Origin: Flavobacterium sp.
GTDB taxonomy: Bacteria > Bacteroidota > Bacteroidia > Flavobacteriales > Flavobacteriaceae
Reading direction: 5' to 3'
DNA length: 43,641 nucleotides
Assembly: GCF_025352425.1 (NCBI RefSeq)
Contig: NZ_JANXTI010000007.1
Coordinates: 1-43,641, forward strand
Shown piece after piece: positions 36,030 through 43,641 of this stretch (position 1 is the first letter of the stretch; each line of letters opens with the position of its first letter). A program made the translations under genes and the position numbers. Under the pieces are notes generated by a model. It saw only the letters and a program-made list of their open reading frames with translations, did not search any database and was not told where the DNA came from.

Positions 36030-39000
36030 ATGAAAATTAAGATACTTTTTATTGCGCTTTTAATAAGTGCATTTTCCTGGGGGCAGACTACGGTAACGGT
36101 AAGTGGATTAAGTACTGGAACTTGTCCATTCACACCAACATCAACATGGACAACGCCTCCGACTGGATTAACACTTTCTAACATAACAAGAGGATTTGGT
36201 GTTACTTGTGCTTCCGTGGCAGGAGCAATTACAGGTACTGGTTTCAATGGAAATTTAGCAACAAATATTGGTGCAAGTAAATGGTATACATATAGTGTAA
36301 CAAGTGATGCAACAGTAACGTTTTCTGTATCAAGTCTCGTTATAATTTCTCGTATAAGTACCGCTACAGGTAGCCCAAATGTATCGGTTCAATATAGTAT
36401 TGGTGCAGGGCCAATGACAGTTATCGGCTCTTTTACACCAACTACGTCAGCAACGACTTATACATTTACTCCGGCAACTGCCATTTCAGTTGGAGCTAGT
36501 CAAGTTTTAAATATTTTTATAATACCTAATACGTTAAGTGCTTCAACAACGACTAGTCGAGTTGAAAATAACTCTTCGATAACATTAGCAACCGCTCCAA
36601 CAGGTTGCACGCCACCCGCAGATCCGCCCACTGGCGCTATTATATCAGGAACAACACCAGCTTGCACTAACACCACTTTGAGTAGCTCGGCAACCGTTTC
36701 ATCTCCACTTTTTTACTACTGGCAAACGAGCGCCACAGGAACTAACACGGCTAATGATGCCGCCACTCCTTTACTGGTGGCATCTACTAACACCTATTGG
36801 ATTAGAACTTATAACTCTTCTACCTCTTGTTGGTCTACAAATTCAAATACAACTTCTTATCCGGTTACTATAAACGCACCGGTAACCATTACAACGCAAC
36901 CCAGTAATCAATCCGCTACAATAGGTGGTTCGGTTACCTTTACAGTTGCCGCTACAGGAACAGCGCTGTCCTATCAATGGCAATTTTCTACTAACGGAGG
37001 TAGCAGTTGGATTTCTGTAGGAGCCAATTCGGCGAGTTATACTACGCCAGCCACAGTTATAAGTGATAACGGTAATCTATATCGTGTTGTTGTAAGCGGT
37101 ACTTCTCCTTGTAATCCTGTAACCTCTGCTTCTGCTACACTTTATGTGTGTGCCTTAACTGGCATTTTAGCAGCAGGTACTTACGCTATACCCTCTTCAT
37201 GCTTCCTTACTGTGGCAAGCGCCGCATCCTATCTTAACACAAATGGTATTGCCGGTCCTGTAGTTTTTAACATAGCTGCGGGGCATAGTGAGACGGCACC
37301 TAGTAAAGGAATTGGTCTTGGCAGCGCGACGCTAAACCCTACGTTAAGTTCATCAAACACAATTACTTTTCAAAAAGTCGGTGGGACAGTAACCCTAAAC
37401 GCAGGTGTTGGAACGGGTACGCCCGCCAGTGCTTCGCCAGACGGAATCTTATATTTAAACGGCGCTGATAATGTTACACTAGATGGATTGACTTTTACAG
37501 ACGGGAATACGACAAATCCTGCCACTATGGAATTTGGCGTTGCCTTTTTTAAATTAAATGCAGGAGACGGCTGTAATAACAATACCGTTAAAAACTGCAC
37601 GTTTAATATGCAACGGGTTAATGGTGTATCTGGCTCCGGACCAATGTTTGCTGGATCTTGGGCGATTGAGGTTTTGAATTCAACACCTGCGGCTGCTACC
37701 ACTAATCTAACTCCGACCAATGGTGGAACATTAGCAACTAATGGTACCAATTCGGGTAATAAGTTTTATAGTAATACCACCAATGGAGGGTATGGAGGCA
37801 TCGGATTAAGTGGATTTTTAGCCACAGTAGGGGTTGGACCAGCTCCAACCGCAGCAACCTTTCTTGGGGATTTAAATAATGATATTGGAGGCACTCCGGC
37901 TGCAGGCGCTACCATGGGTAATTCGATTTTAAATTATGGAGGCAGCAGTACTAATTCTACCGCCGGTGTCCGCGTCAATAATCAATGGGGTGTTAATATA
38001 TCCAACAATACAGTAAACAATAACAACGGCTCCGGAATAAATCATACAACTACTTTAAGGGGAATTTTTGCTCAAGCAGGTACTAGTGCCAATGCAACCA
38101 TCAATTACAATATCATTACTGTTAGTTCAGGGGCAACCACAAGTCAATTAAGCGGAATAGAAAATAGTATCGGTGCAACACCACTTTCTAATACAGTTTC
38201 CATTAATTACAATACAATTGTTACCAACTATTCTACAGCTAGTAGTGGTCCTACGTATGCTTTATATAATAATGCTACATCAATGGCGAACTTAAATATA
38301 AACAATAATACTATTTCTCTAAACTCTGCAGCAACGTCTGGACTTAATTATATTATAGCCATTTCAGGAGCAGGAACAATAAGCAATACTTTAAACATAA
38401 ATAATAATACTTTAACGGCTATTCTTTCGGCTAATAGCACGATTGCTACATTGAGAGGAATTCATTGTTTTGGTGGATTATCAACATGTGCAACAAGTAT
38501 TTCAAATAATAATTTTAATGGTTTAACCTATACAGGAACTACTGGAGGAAGTGGTGATACTACTGTAATATTTCATGGTGGAACCCCTCTATCATGTACA
38601 ATCAGCAACAACAATTTTAATAATTTAGCTATTAAAACTACTGGTAAAATACATTTGATTTATAATACTTATACAGCTCCGGCAAATGGAAGTAAGACTA
38701 TTTCGGGTAATGCAATAGTTGGCAGTTTTGCTAGAACATCAGGTGGAACAAATGGTTTTTATGGATATTATGATCGTGGAAGTTCACCAAGTTCTGTTAC
38801 GCATACAATAACTAATAACAATTTTTCAAATATAACAATAGATCCATTAAGTAGTGGAGTATTAGAAGGAATTGACACTGAAGATTTTTTGTCAAGTAAT
38901 CCCGTTTTAAATATTACAGGTAACACGATGAGCAATTGGACTAATGGGAGTGGTGGTGTTTACGCAATTATTGGTGACGGATTCGCAGGAACTGCTGGAA

Positions 39001-41705
39001 CGCCCAATATAGTTTCAAATAATATTTTGAATAATATATCTACACAAGGACCGGCTTTTGTTTATGGTGTTTACATAGGTTCAGCAGCAAATTATGTAGA
39101 TGTTTTTAATAATTCGATTAGTCAACTCAAAGGATTAACTTCTACAACTGGTAACTATATTATAGGGGTTTTTTCTGCAGGCGCAGACAATGTTAGGATA
39201 TATAAAAACAACATTAATGGTTTATCGGGAATAGGATCTGCTACTATCATCGCTGGTATATATGCAGATGGAGCCGGTTCAAAAGAAACAATTTATAATA
39301 ACATTATAGGAGATTTATCAGCTAGTGCTTCAAGCGCTATTTATCCGGGACCTCCTGCAGTAGCGGGCATTTTTGTGTTTAAAGGAATAACATGTAATAT
39401 ATATAATAATACAGTCTATTTATCAGGAACTAGTTCAGGGACTGATTTTGGAACGACTGCTTTATATGCTGAAAATACCAATACGGTATTTGATGTAAGA
39501 AATAATATTTTAATTAACACATCTACTCCAAAAGGTTTAGGTCGTGCTGCTGCTTTCCAAACTTCGCTAGTATACGATCCAACCTATTATTCAAGTACTT
39601 CAAATAATAATTTGTTTTATGCGGGAACTCCAGGAGCGACTAAATTAATTTTCTATGATGGAACAAACTCAGACCAAACACTAACTGATTTTCAAACAAG
39701 AGTTGGAGCAACAAGAGATGCGGACTCGTTAACAGAGTCTTTTTTTGATGCTACCACTTATTTCGAGTCCATCATCGGTTCGAATTCTCTTTATCTAAAA
39801 CCAAAATCCCTGTGTAATGTTTCATCGGCAAATAATGCCGGAGCTTCTATAGGAAGTATTACAGATGATTATAATAGCGCAATCCGTGATGCCACCACAC
39901 CAGATATAGGGGCATGGGAGTTTGACAGTCACGGTAAGCGATGGAACGGAACAATTGACGCGAACTGGAATACAATTAAAAACTGGACACCAAAAGGAGT
40001 GCCATCCGCTACGGATTGTGTTTTCATTTCAGCAGGAACACTTAATGCGGCTGTGATTTCAGGAGATAATTACAGTGCATTAGCACTAAACCTTACTGTT
40101 GAAAATGGAGCTTCTTTAACTGTAAATTCTGGTAATACTGTTGGTTTAGGTAATACACTCACTGTTACAGATTCAGTAATAGTTGCTAATACTCTACCAG
40201 CAGGCTCTTTATTAATTAATAATAACTCTGGTCTTGTTCAAGTCACAGATGTGGATAATGCAACTACAAATTCCAACTCTGGCGACATAACATACATACG
40301 TACTACGAGGGCTATGAGAACTTATGATTATGTTTATTGGGGCTCTCCCATAACTAAAACAGGATCGTTTTATCAAATTCCAAGTGCCTTTGACCGTTAT
40401 TATAAGTTTGTTACAACGGGCGGTATGAATGGAACTTATACACCTTTGACTACAGATAATATAGCTGGTCAGGGTTATATTACACGTGTAAAAAACGACC
40501 CGCTTTATACACCGACGCCTTCGGCTATAAATTATTCGTTTGTTGGTACGCCCAACAATGGTGTAGTAAATATAACCGCAACAAATTATGACACTTCTTC
40601 CTTAGTTAGCGGAAATACGATTTTACTTGGCAATCCGTATCCATCGGCTATTGATGCCGATGCTTTTATTGCCGCTAACATAAAACCGGGTTCTCCCGGT
40701 CCCGCGACCATAACTGGAACAATCAACCAAACGATAGGCGGAGCATTGTATTTTTGGACCTCCGGTACTGCATATTCAGGCACAGGAAGCTACAACTTTG
40801 CCGATTACTGTACGTATACAAAACTTGGAACTGCCAATGGTGTTCCAGGTACCGCAGTGGGTGGTTTGAATGCAAGTGGTAAAATTGCTGCAGGTCAAGG
40901 TTTCTTTGCACAGATTTTTGCAAGCGGACAAATAACTTTTAACAACAGTATGCGTGTAGCGGGCAACAATACAAATTTCTTCAGAAACGCAAATTCGACA
41001 ACCGATGCAATAGCCACTGTAGAAAAACATCGTATTTGGTTAAATTACTCTAGCGCAATAAGCAACATTAGTCCGGCTTTTAGACAGATGCTAATTGGTT
41101 ATGCTGATGGCGCTACAAATAGCTTTGACAATGTTTATGACGGATATAGCTTTACAAACAATCAAATTGATTTATATTCAATCGTAGACAACCAAAATTT
41201 TTCTGTACAAGCTCGTGCATTGCCATTTTTAAATACTGATATGGTGCCGTTGGGTTTTAGAACGACGACAACTGGCGATTACATCATAAATATTGACCAT
41301 GTTGATGGATTATTTGCAGAAGGTCAACCTATATTTTTAGAAGACAAAGAATTAAATATCATTCACGATTTGAGAACGGCACCATATAGCTTTAACGCTA
41401 GTGCTGGACGTTTTGACGATAGATTGGTATTGCGATATACTAACGCCGCCCTAGGGAACCCAGATTTTAGTATTGAGAATAGTGTTTTTGTTGCCACCAA
41501 TCATAGCGAATTAGCTATAAAATCTTCTATTGAAAACATTCAAGAAGTTACCGTTTATGATATGCTTGGTAGAGAGTTGTTCAAAACTAAGAACATAAAT
41601 AATAACAACTTTTTGGGTTCTAATATTTCGTTGAGCCAACAAACATTAATTGTTAAGATTAAGTTGGAAAACGGCGTAACGATTTCTAAAAAAGTTATTC
41701 TTTAA
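36030..41705 (+). CDS. Giant secreted parallel beta-helix protein with T9SS type C sorting domain
   Basis: The ATG at 36030 begins the signal peptide (MKIKILFIALLISAFSWGQ); 1891 residues. Residues ~20-280 are beta-rich with Cys/Pro/Thr-rich linkers. Residues ~280-374 form an Ig-like domain (ITTQPSNQSATIGGSVTF). Residues ~378-1300 form a right-handed parallel beta-helix: DGILYLNGADNVTLDGLTF, then many rungs with NN turns (ISNNTVNNNN, INNNTISLNS, YNNIIGDLS). Residues ~1304-1808 are the shared module, ~1811-1891 the type C sorting signal (LIVKIKLENGVTISKKVIL). Beta-helix proteins of this size are either polysaccharide lyases or adhesins; I see no lyase residues I can name. Confidence 0.88.
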   Translation: MKIKILFIALLISAFSWGQTTVTVSGLSTGTCPFTPTSTWTTPPTGLTLSNITRGFGVTCASVAGAITGTGFNGNLATNIGASKWYTYSVTSDATVTFSVSSLVIISRISTATGSPNVSVQYSIGAGPMTVIGSFTPTTSATTYTFTPATAISVGASQVLNIFIIPNTLSASTTTSRVENNSSITLATAPTGCTPPADPPTGAIISGTTPACTNTTLSSSATVSSPLFYYWQTSATGTNTANDAATPLLVASTNTYWIRTYNSSTSCWSTNSNTTSYPVTINAPVTITTQPSNQSATIGGSVTFTVAATGTALSYQWQFSTNGGSSWISVGANSASYTTPATVISDNGNLYRVVVSGTSPCNPVTSASATLYVCALTGILAAGTYAIPSSCFLTVASAASYLNTNGIAGPVVFNIAAGHSETAPSKGIGLGSATLNPTLSSSNTITFQKVGGTVTLNAGVGTGTPASASPDGILYLNGADNVTLDGLTFTDGNTTNPATMEFGVAFFKLNAGDGCNNNTVKNCTFNMQRVNGVSGSGPMFAGSWAIEVLNSTPAAATTNLTPTNGGTLATNGTNSGNKFYSNTTNGGYGGIGLSGFLATVGVGPAPTAATFLGDLNNDIGGTPAAGATMGNSILNYGGSSTNSTAGVRVNNQWGVNISNNTVNNNNGSGINHTTTLRGIFAQAGTSANATINYNIITVSSGATTSQLSGIENSIGATPLSNTVSINYNTIVTNYSTASSGPTYALYNNATSMANLNINNNTISLNSAATSGLNYIIAISGAGTISNTLNINNNTLTAILSANSTIATLRGIHCFGGLSTCATSISNNNFNGLTYTGTTGGSGDTTVIFHGGTPLSCTISNNNFNNLAIKTTGKIHLIYNTYTAPANGSKTISGNAIVGSFARTSGGTNGFYGYYDRGSSPSSVTHTITNNNFSNITIDPLSSGVLEGIDTEDFLSSNPVLNITGNTMSNWTNGSGGVYAIIGDGFAGTAGTPNIVSNNILNNISTQGPAFVYGVYIGSAANYVDVFNNSISQLKGLTSTTGNYIIGVFSAGADNVRIYKNNINGLSGIGSATIIAGIYADGAGSKETIYNNIIGDLSASASSAIYPGPPAVAGIFVFKGITCNIYNNTVYLSGTSSGTDFGTTALYAENTNTVFDVRNNILINTSTPKGLGRAAAFQTSLVYDPTYYSSTSNNNLFYAGTPGATKLIFYDGTNSDQTLTDFQTRVGATRDADSLTESFFDATTYFESIIGSNSLYLKPKSLCNVSSANNAGASIGSITDDYNSAIRDATTPDIGAWEFDSHGKRWNGTIDANWNTIKNWTPKGVPSATDCVFISAGTLNAAVISGDNYSALALNLTVENGASLTVNSGNTVGLGNTLTVTDSVIVANTLPAGSLLINNNSGLVQVTDVDNATTNSNSGDITYIRTTRAMRTYDYVYWGSPITKTGSFYQIPSAFDRYYKFVTTGGMNGTYTPLTTDNIAGQGYITRVKNDPLYTPTPSAINYSFVGTPNNGVVNITATNYDTSSLVSGNTILLGNPYPSAIDADAFIAANIKPGSPGPATITGTINQTIGGALYFWTSGTAYSGTGSYNFADYCTYTKLGTANGVPGTAVGGLNASGKIAAGQGFFAQIFASGQITFNNSMRVAGNNTNFFRNANSTTDAIATVEKHRIWLNYSSAISNISPAFRQMLIGYADGATNSFDNVYDGYSFTNNQIDLYSIVDNQNFSVQARALPFLNTDMVPLGFRTTTTGDYIINIDHVDGLFAEGQPIFLEDKELNIIHDLRTAPYSFNASAGRFDDRLVLRYTNAALGNPDFSIENSVFVATNHSELAIKSSIENIQEVTVYDMLGRELFKTKNINNNNFLGSNISLSQQTLIVKIKLENGVTISKKVIL

Positions 41706-41727
41706 GTAAGAAGAGAAAAGAAAATAG

Positions 41728-41767
41728 AAAAAGCGGTCTTGTTATTAATAACAAGACCGCTTTTTTT
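41728..41767. terminator. Bidirectional terminator between the third T9SS gene and bioB
   Basis: A perfect palindrome, GCGGTCTTGTTATT and its complement (41733-41760), is flanked by A on the left and eight T on the right, so it can end transcripts from both sides. Confidence 0.92.
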
Positions 41768-41794
41768 AGTGTATTTTATTTTCTGAACGACTTA

Positions 41795-42880
41795 TTACTT
41801 CCCTTTTGTTGAGGCTTCTAAATTTCTTTCAATAGAATGACCAGGTCGCGACCACTTTGGCTTTTCTCCCATAGTTTTATATTGAGAATCTTCAGCTTCC
41901 ACTGTTGTACGCTGCATTACTTTAATGAAAGGCTTTTGAGCTGTCAAACCCAACGTTTCAAACATTTTCATGTCTTCGTTCACATCAGGATTTGGTGTAG
42001 TTAATAATTTATCACCTGCAAAAATAGAGTTTGCGCCGGCAAAGAAACACATAGCTTGTCCTTCGCGGGACATTTCCATTCTTCCGGCCGAAAGGCGAAC
42101 CTGGGTTTCGGGCATTACAATGCGGGTAGTAGCTACCATTCGGATCATTTCCCAAATGGCTACTGGTTTCTCATTTTCCATCGGAGTTCCCTCAACAGCC
42201 ACTAACGCATTAATTGGCACCGATTCAGGTTGGGGATTTAAAGTAGAAAGTGCGACCAGCATTCCGGCTCTGTCTTGTATACTTTCTCCCATTCCGATAA
42301 TTCCACCGCTACACACAGTTACATTGGTTTTACGGACATTTTCGATGGTTTCCAACCGGTCTTCAAAGCCTCGGGTAGAAATTATTTCTTTATAATAATC
42401 TTCTGATGTGTCTAAGTTGTGATTGTAAGCGTATAAACCCGCTTCTGCCAGACGTTGTGCCTGATTTTCGGTAATCATGCCCAAAGTACAGCACACTTCC
42501 ATATCAAGTTTATTGATAGTTCGCACCATTTCCAAAACCTGGTCAAATTCTGCACCGTCTTTTACATTTCGCCATGCCGCACCCATACAAACTCTCGAGG
42601 AACCATTTGATTTAGCACGCAAAGCTTGGGCTTTTACCTGACTTACTGTCATTAAATCATTACCTTTAATATCGGTATGATATCGGGCAGCTTGTGGACA
42701 ATAACCGCAATCTTCGGGGCAACCTCCTGTTTTTATAGATAATAATGTGGAAACCTGAACAACGTTTGGGTCGTGTTGTTCTCTGTGGATTGTCGCTGCT
42801 TCGTAAAGCAAATCCATCATGGGTTTGTTATAAATAGCAATGATCTCTTCCTTAGTCCAATTGTGTTTGGTAACGCTCAT
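41795..42880 (-). CDS. bioB: Biotin synthase
   Basis: 361 residues, radical SAM enzyme. GGCPEDCGYCPQ carries the three [4Fe-4S] cysteines (C54, C58, C61). RVCMGAAWRNVKDG, YNHNLDTSEDYY, CSGGIIGMGES, and RLSAGRMEMSREGQAMCFFAGANSIF (first part RLSAGRMEM) are characteristic BioB stretches, including the Arg ligand of the second cluster. It inserts sulfur into dethiobiotin. It has its own promoter and stands about 17 kb from bioFDA, facing the opposite way, beyond the T9SS array. Confidence 0.98.
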   Translation of the reverse strand: MSVTKHNWTKEEIIAIYNKPMMDLLYEAATIHREQHDPNVVQVSTLLSIKTGGCPEDCGYCPQAARYHTDIKGNDLMTVSQVKAQALRAKSNGSSRVCMGAAWRNVKDGAEFDQVLEMVRTINKLDMEVCCTLGMITENQAQRLAEAGLYAYNHNLDTSEDYYKEIISTRGFEDRLETIENVRKTNVTVCSGGIIGMGESIQDRAGMLVALSTLNPQPESVPINALVAVEGTPMENEKPVAIWEMIRMVATTRIVMPETQVRLSAGRMEMSREGQAMCFFAGANSIFAGDKLLTTPNPDVNEDMKMFETLGLTAQKPFIKVMQRTTVEAEDSQYKTMGEKPKWSRPGHSIERNLEASTKGK

Positions 42881-42899
42881 AAATGAATTTTTCGTGCAC

Positions 42900-42933
42900 C
42901 AAAAGTAGTTAAATTGTATGGAAGTTACAATTT
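42900..42933 (-). promoter_or_regulatory. bioB promoter with overlapping inverted repeat
   Basis: On the minus strand: TTG (42928-42930), 20 nt, TACTTTTG (42900-42907), with the ATG at 42880. AAATTGTA-N7-TACAATTT (42911-42933) has perfect 8-base arms and covers the -33 element, a good position for a repressor. Confidence 0.6.
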
Positions 42934-42961
42934 TGTGAAATATAAATAAGAAGTTGGTCTT

Positions 42962-43402
42962 TTAGTCTTGGGCTGCCATTTTGCTTCTCCAATATTGCAC
43001 CGAAACAAAAACCACGATTAGTGCTGAAGCTACACCTTCGAACAAAATACCGATACAATACTGATTGGCGGTTGGTTTTCCACCAAATAACAAATCTTGT
43101 GAAAGATTATTAACATATTCATCGCCGCCTCTTAAATGAATATAGGATACCAAACCAATTATGGACAGAAAAACACCGAGAAAAGCGGTTGTTCCTGCTG
43201 AAAATAAATTATAGGCATAGTCTTTTTTTCCATGCTCTACGTTGTAGCTAAGGGTTCGCGTAACTCCATACCAAACAAAAAGAACATTAAACATTCTTAG
43301 CCATAAGATATCTGATAAATTAAAAAGATCGATGATTAAAAAGTAGGCTGAGATGCCGACAAATATTATGATGGCATTAATAATTTCTTTTGGCAGTTTC
43401 AT
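42962..43402 (-). CDS. Hypothetical membrane protein
   Basis: The ATG at 43402 (MKLPKEIINAIIIFVG) is chosen because it begins directly at the first helix and lies downstream of a good promoter; an earlier in-frame start at 43468 would overlap that promoter. 146 residues with four hydrophobic segments (~9-28, ~33-52, ~69-90 and ~118-138), short charged loops such as NVEHGKKDYAY, and a C-terminal tail YWRSKMAAQD. No family recognised. It precedes bioB on the same strand after 81 nt, but bioB has its own promoter, so they need not be linked. Confidence 0.7.
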   Translation of the reverse strand: MKLPKEIINAIIIFVGISAYFLIIDLFNLSDILWLRMFNVLFVWYGVTRTLSYNVEHGKKDYAYNLFSAGTTAFLGVFLSIIGLVSYIHLRGGDEYVNNLSQDLLFGGKPTANQYCIGILFEGVASALIVVFVSVQYWRSKMAAQD

Positions 43403-43437
43403 ATCGATAAGGTTTAAGTGAATAATATGCACATTAT

Positions 43438-43468
43438 CAAATTTAAGAAAATATCTTGGAAAAGTCAA
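43438..43468 (-). promoter_or_regulatory. Promoter of the hypothetical membrane protein gene
   Basis: On the minus strand: TTG (43466-43468), 20 nt, TAAATTTG (43438-43445), ending about 36 nt before the ATG at 43402. Confidence 0.55.
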
Positions 43469-43514
43469 TTATTTAACTAAAAGGATGAAAACAATTCTTC
43501 AATCATTAATGTCC

Positions 43515-43550
43515 GATAAAAAATAAAAAAGACTATTTTTATTTTTTATC
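43515..43550. terminator. AT-only perfect hairpin, possible terminator
   Basis: GATAAAAAATAAAAA (43515-43529) and its complement (43536-43550) form a 15-bp stem with loop AGACTA. It could end a leftward gene lying beyond the right edge. The rest of 43469-43641 shows no gene I can support. Confidence 0.5.
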
Positions 43551-43641
43551 TAATTGTTATTCAGTTATTTAATTTTTAAAATCTCTCGTTTCTCAAAACA
43601 AGGCATCAAAAAAATGACAGTTGTTTTATTTCAGACTTATC

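Noticed and set aside
35879..36247. 122-codon minus-strand frame over the start of the third T9SS gene
   Set aside because: It covers the promoter, leader and signal-peptide region of a clear gene on the other strand. Long antisense frames are common over Thr/Gly-rich coding sequence.
37370..37750. 126-codon minus-strand frame in the beta-helix gene
   Set aside because: Shadow of the repetitive coding strand; Val/Pro-rich composition reflects reverse-complemented Thr/Asn/Gly codons.

Overview
This window comes from a low-GC member of the Bacteroidota, most likely Flavobacterium or a close relative in the Flavobacteriaceae. The grounds are promoter boxes of the Bacteroidota form (TTG, about 20 nt, TAnnTTTG), a GldH-like gliding lipoprotein, a DUF4270 lipoprotein, a TonB-dependent receptor paired with an SGNH lipoprotein, and three very large secreted proteins with type IX secretion (T9SS) C-terminal sorting domains of the ChiA-like type C.

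Left part (1-7352, minus strand). Reading leftward: panC and panD (beta-alanine and pantothenate synthesis), a YbhN/UPF0104 membrane protein with a TTG start, an esterase-like secreted protein whose nucleophile Ser appears lost, radA, a GldH-like lipoprotein, and a GT51 peptidoglycan transglycosylase cut by the window edge. A divergent promoter region at about 7374-7420 separates these from the rightward operon of a shortened glycogen-synthase-like protein, a DUF4270 lipoprotein and glmS.

Centre (12-19 kb, plus strand). A TonB-dependent receptor is followed by an SGNH/GDSL lipoprotein whose 3' end looks frameshifted, then atpD-atpC. A REP-like palindrome and a leftward group (DUF2975 membrane protein, HTH regulator, and a 56-residue GldL-like membrane protein) follow.

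Biotin region (19.9-24.7 kb, plus strand). bioF, a DUF2007/zinc-ribbon protein, bioD, bioA and a beta-ketoacyl-ACP synthase form one run. bioB is about 17 kb away on the minus strand (41795-42880). Neither bioC nor bioH is present in the window, so the KAS gene is a candidate for a pimelate-chain step. recX lies on the minus strand behind a 22-bp tandem repeat that ends in a palindromic terminator.

Accessory region (25.4-41.7 kb, plus strand). Three giant modular T9SS substrates (1056, 2241 and 1891 residues) stand in tandem. They share a roughly 480-residue C-terminal module plus sorting domain, while their N-terminal halves differ (IPT and LTD; CBM-like, FN3-like, beta-repeat, anchor-D, IPT, LTD and Ig; Ig and parallel beta-helix). 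Each is preceded by the same kind of promoter and leader: a -7 box, then a TCCCC tract, then TGAC and a hairpin. In the second and third genes the stems differ with compensating changes around an identical TGTGCGCC loop. This leader-plus-module family is the most novel-looking system in the window.
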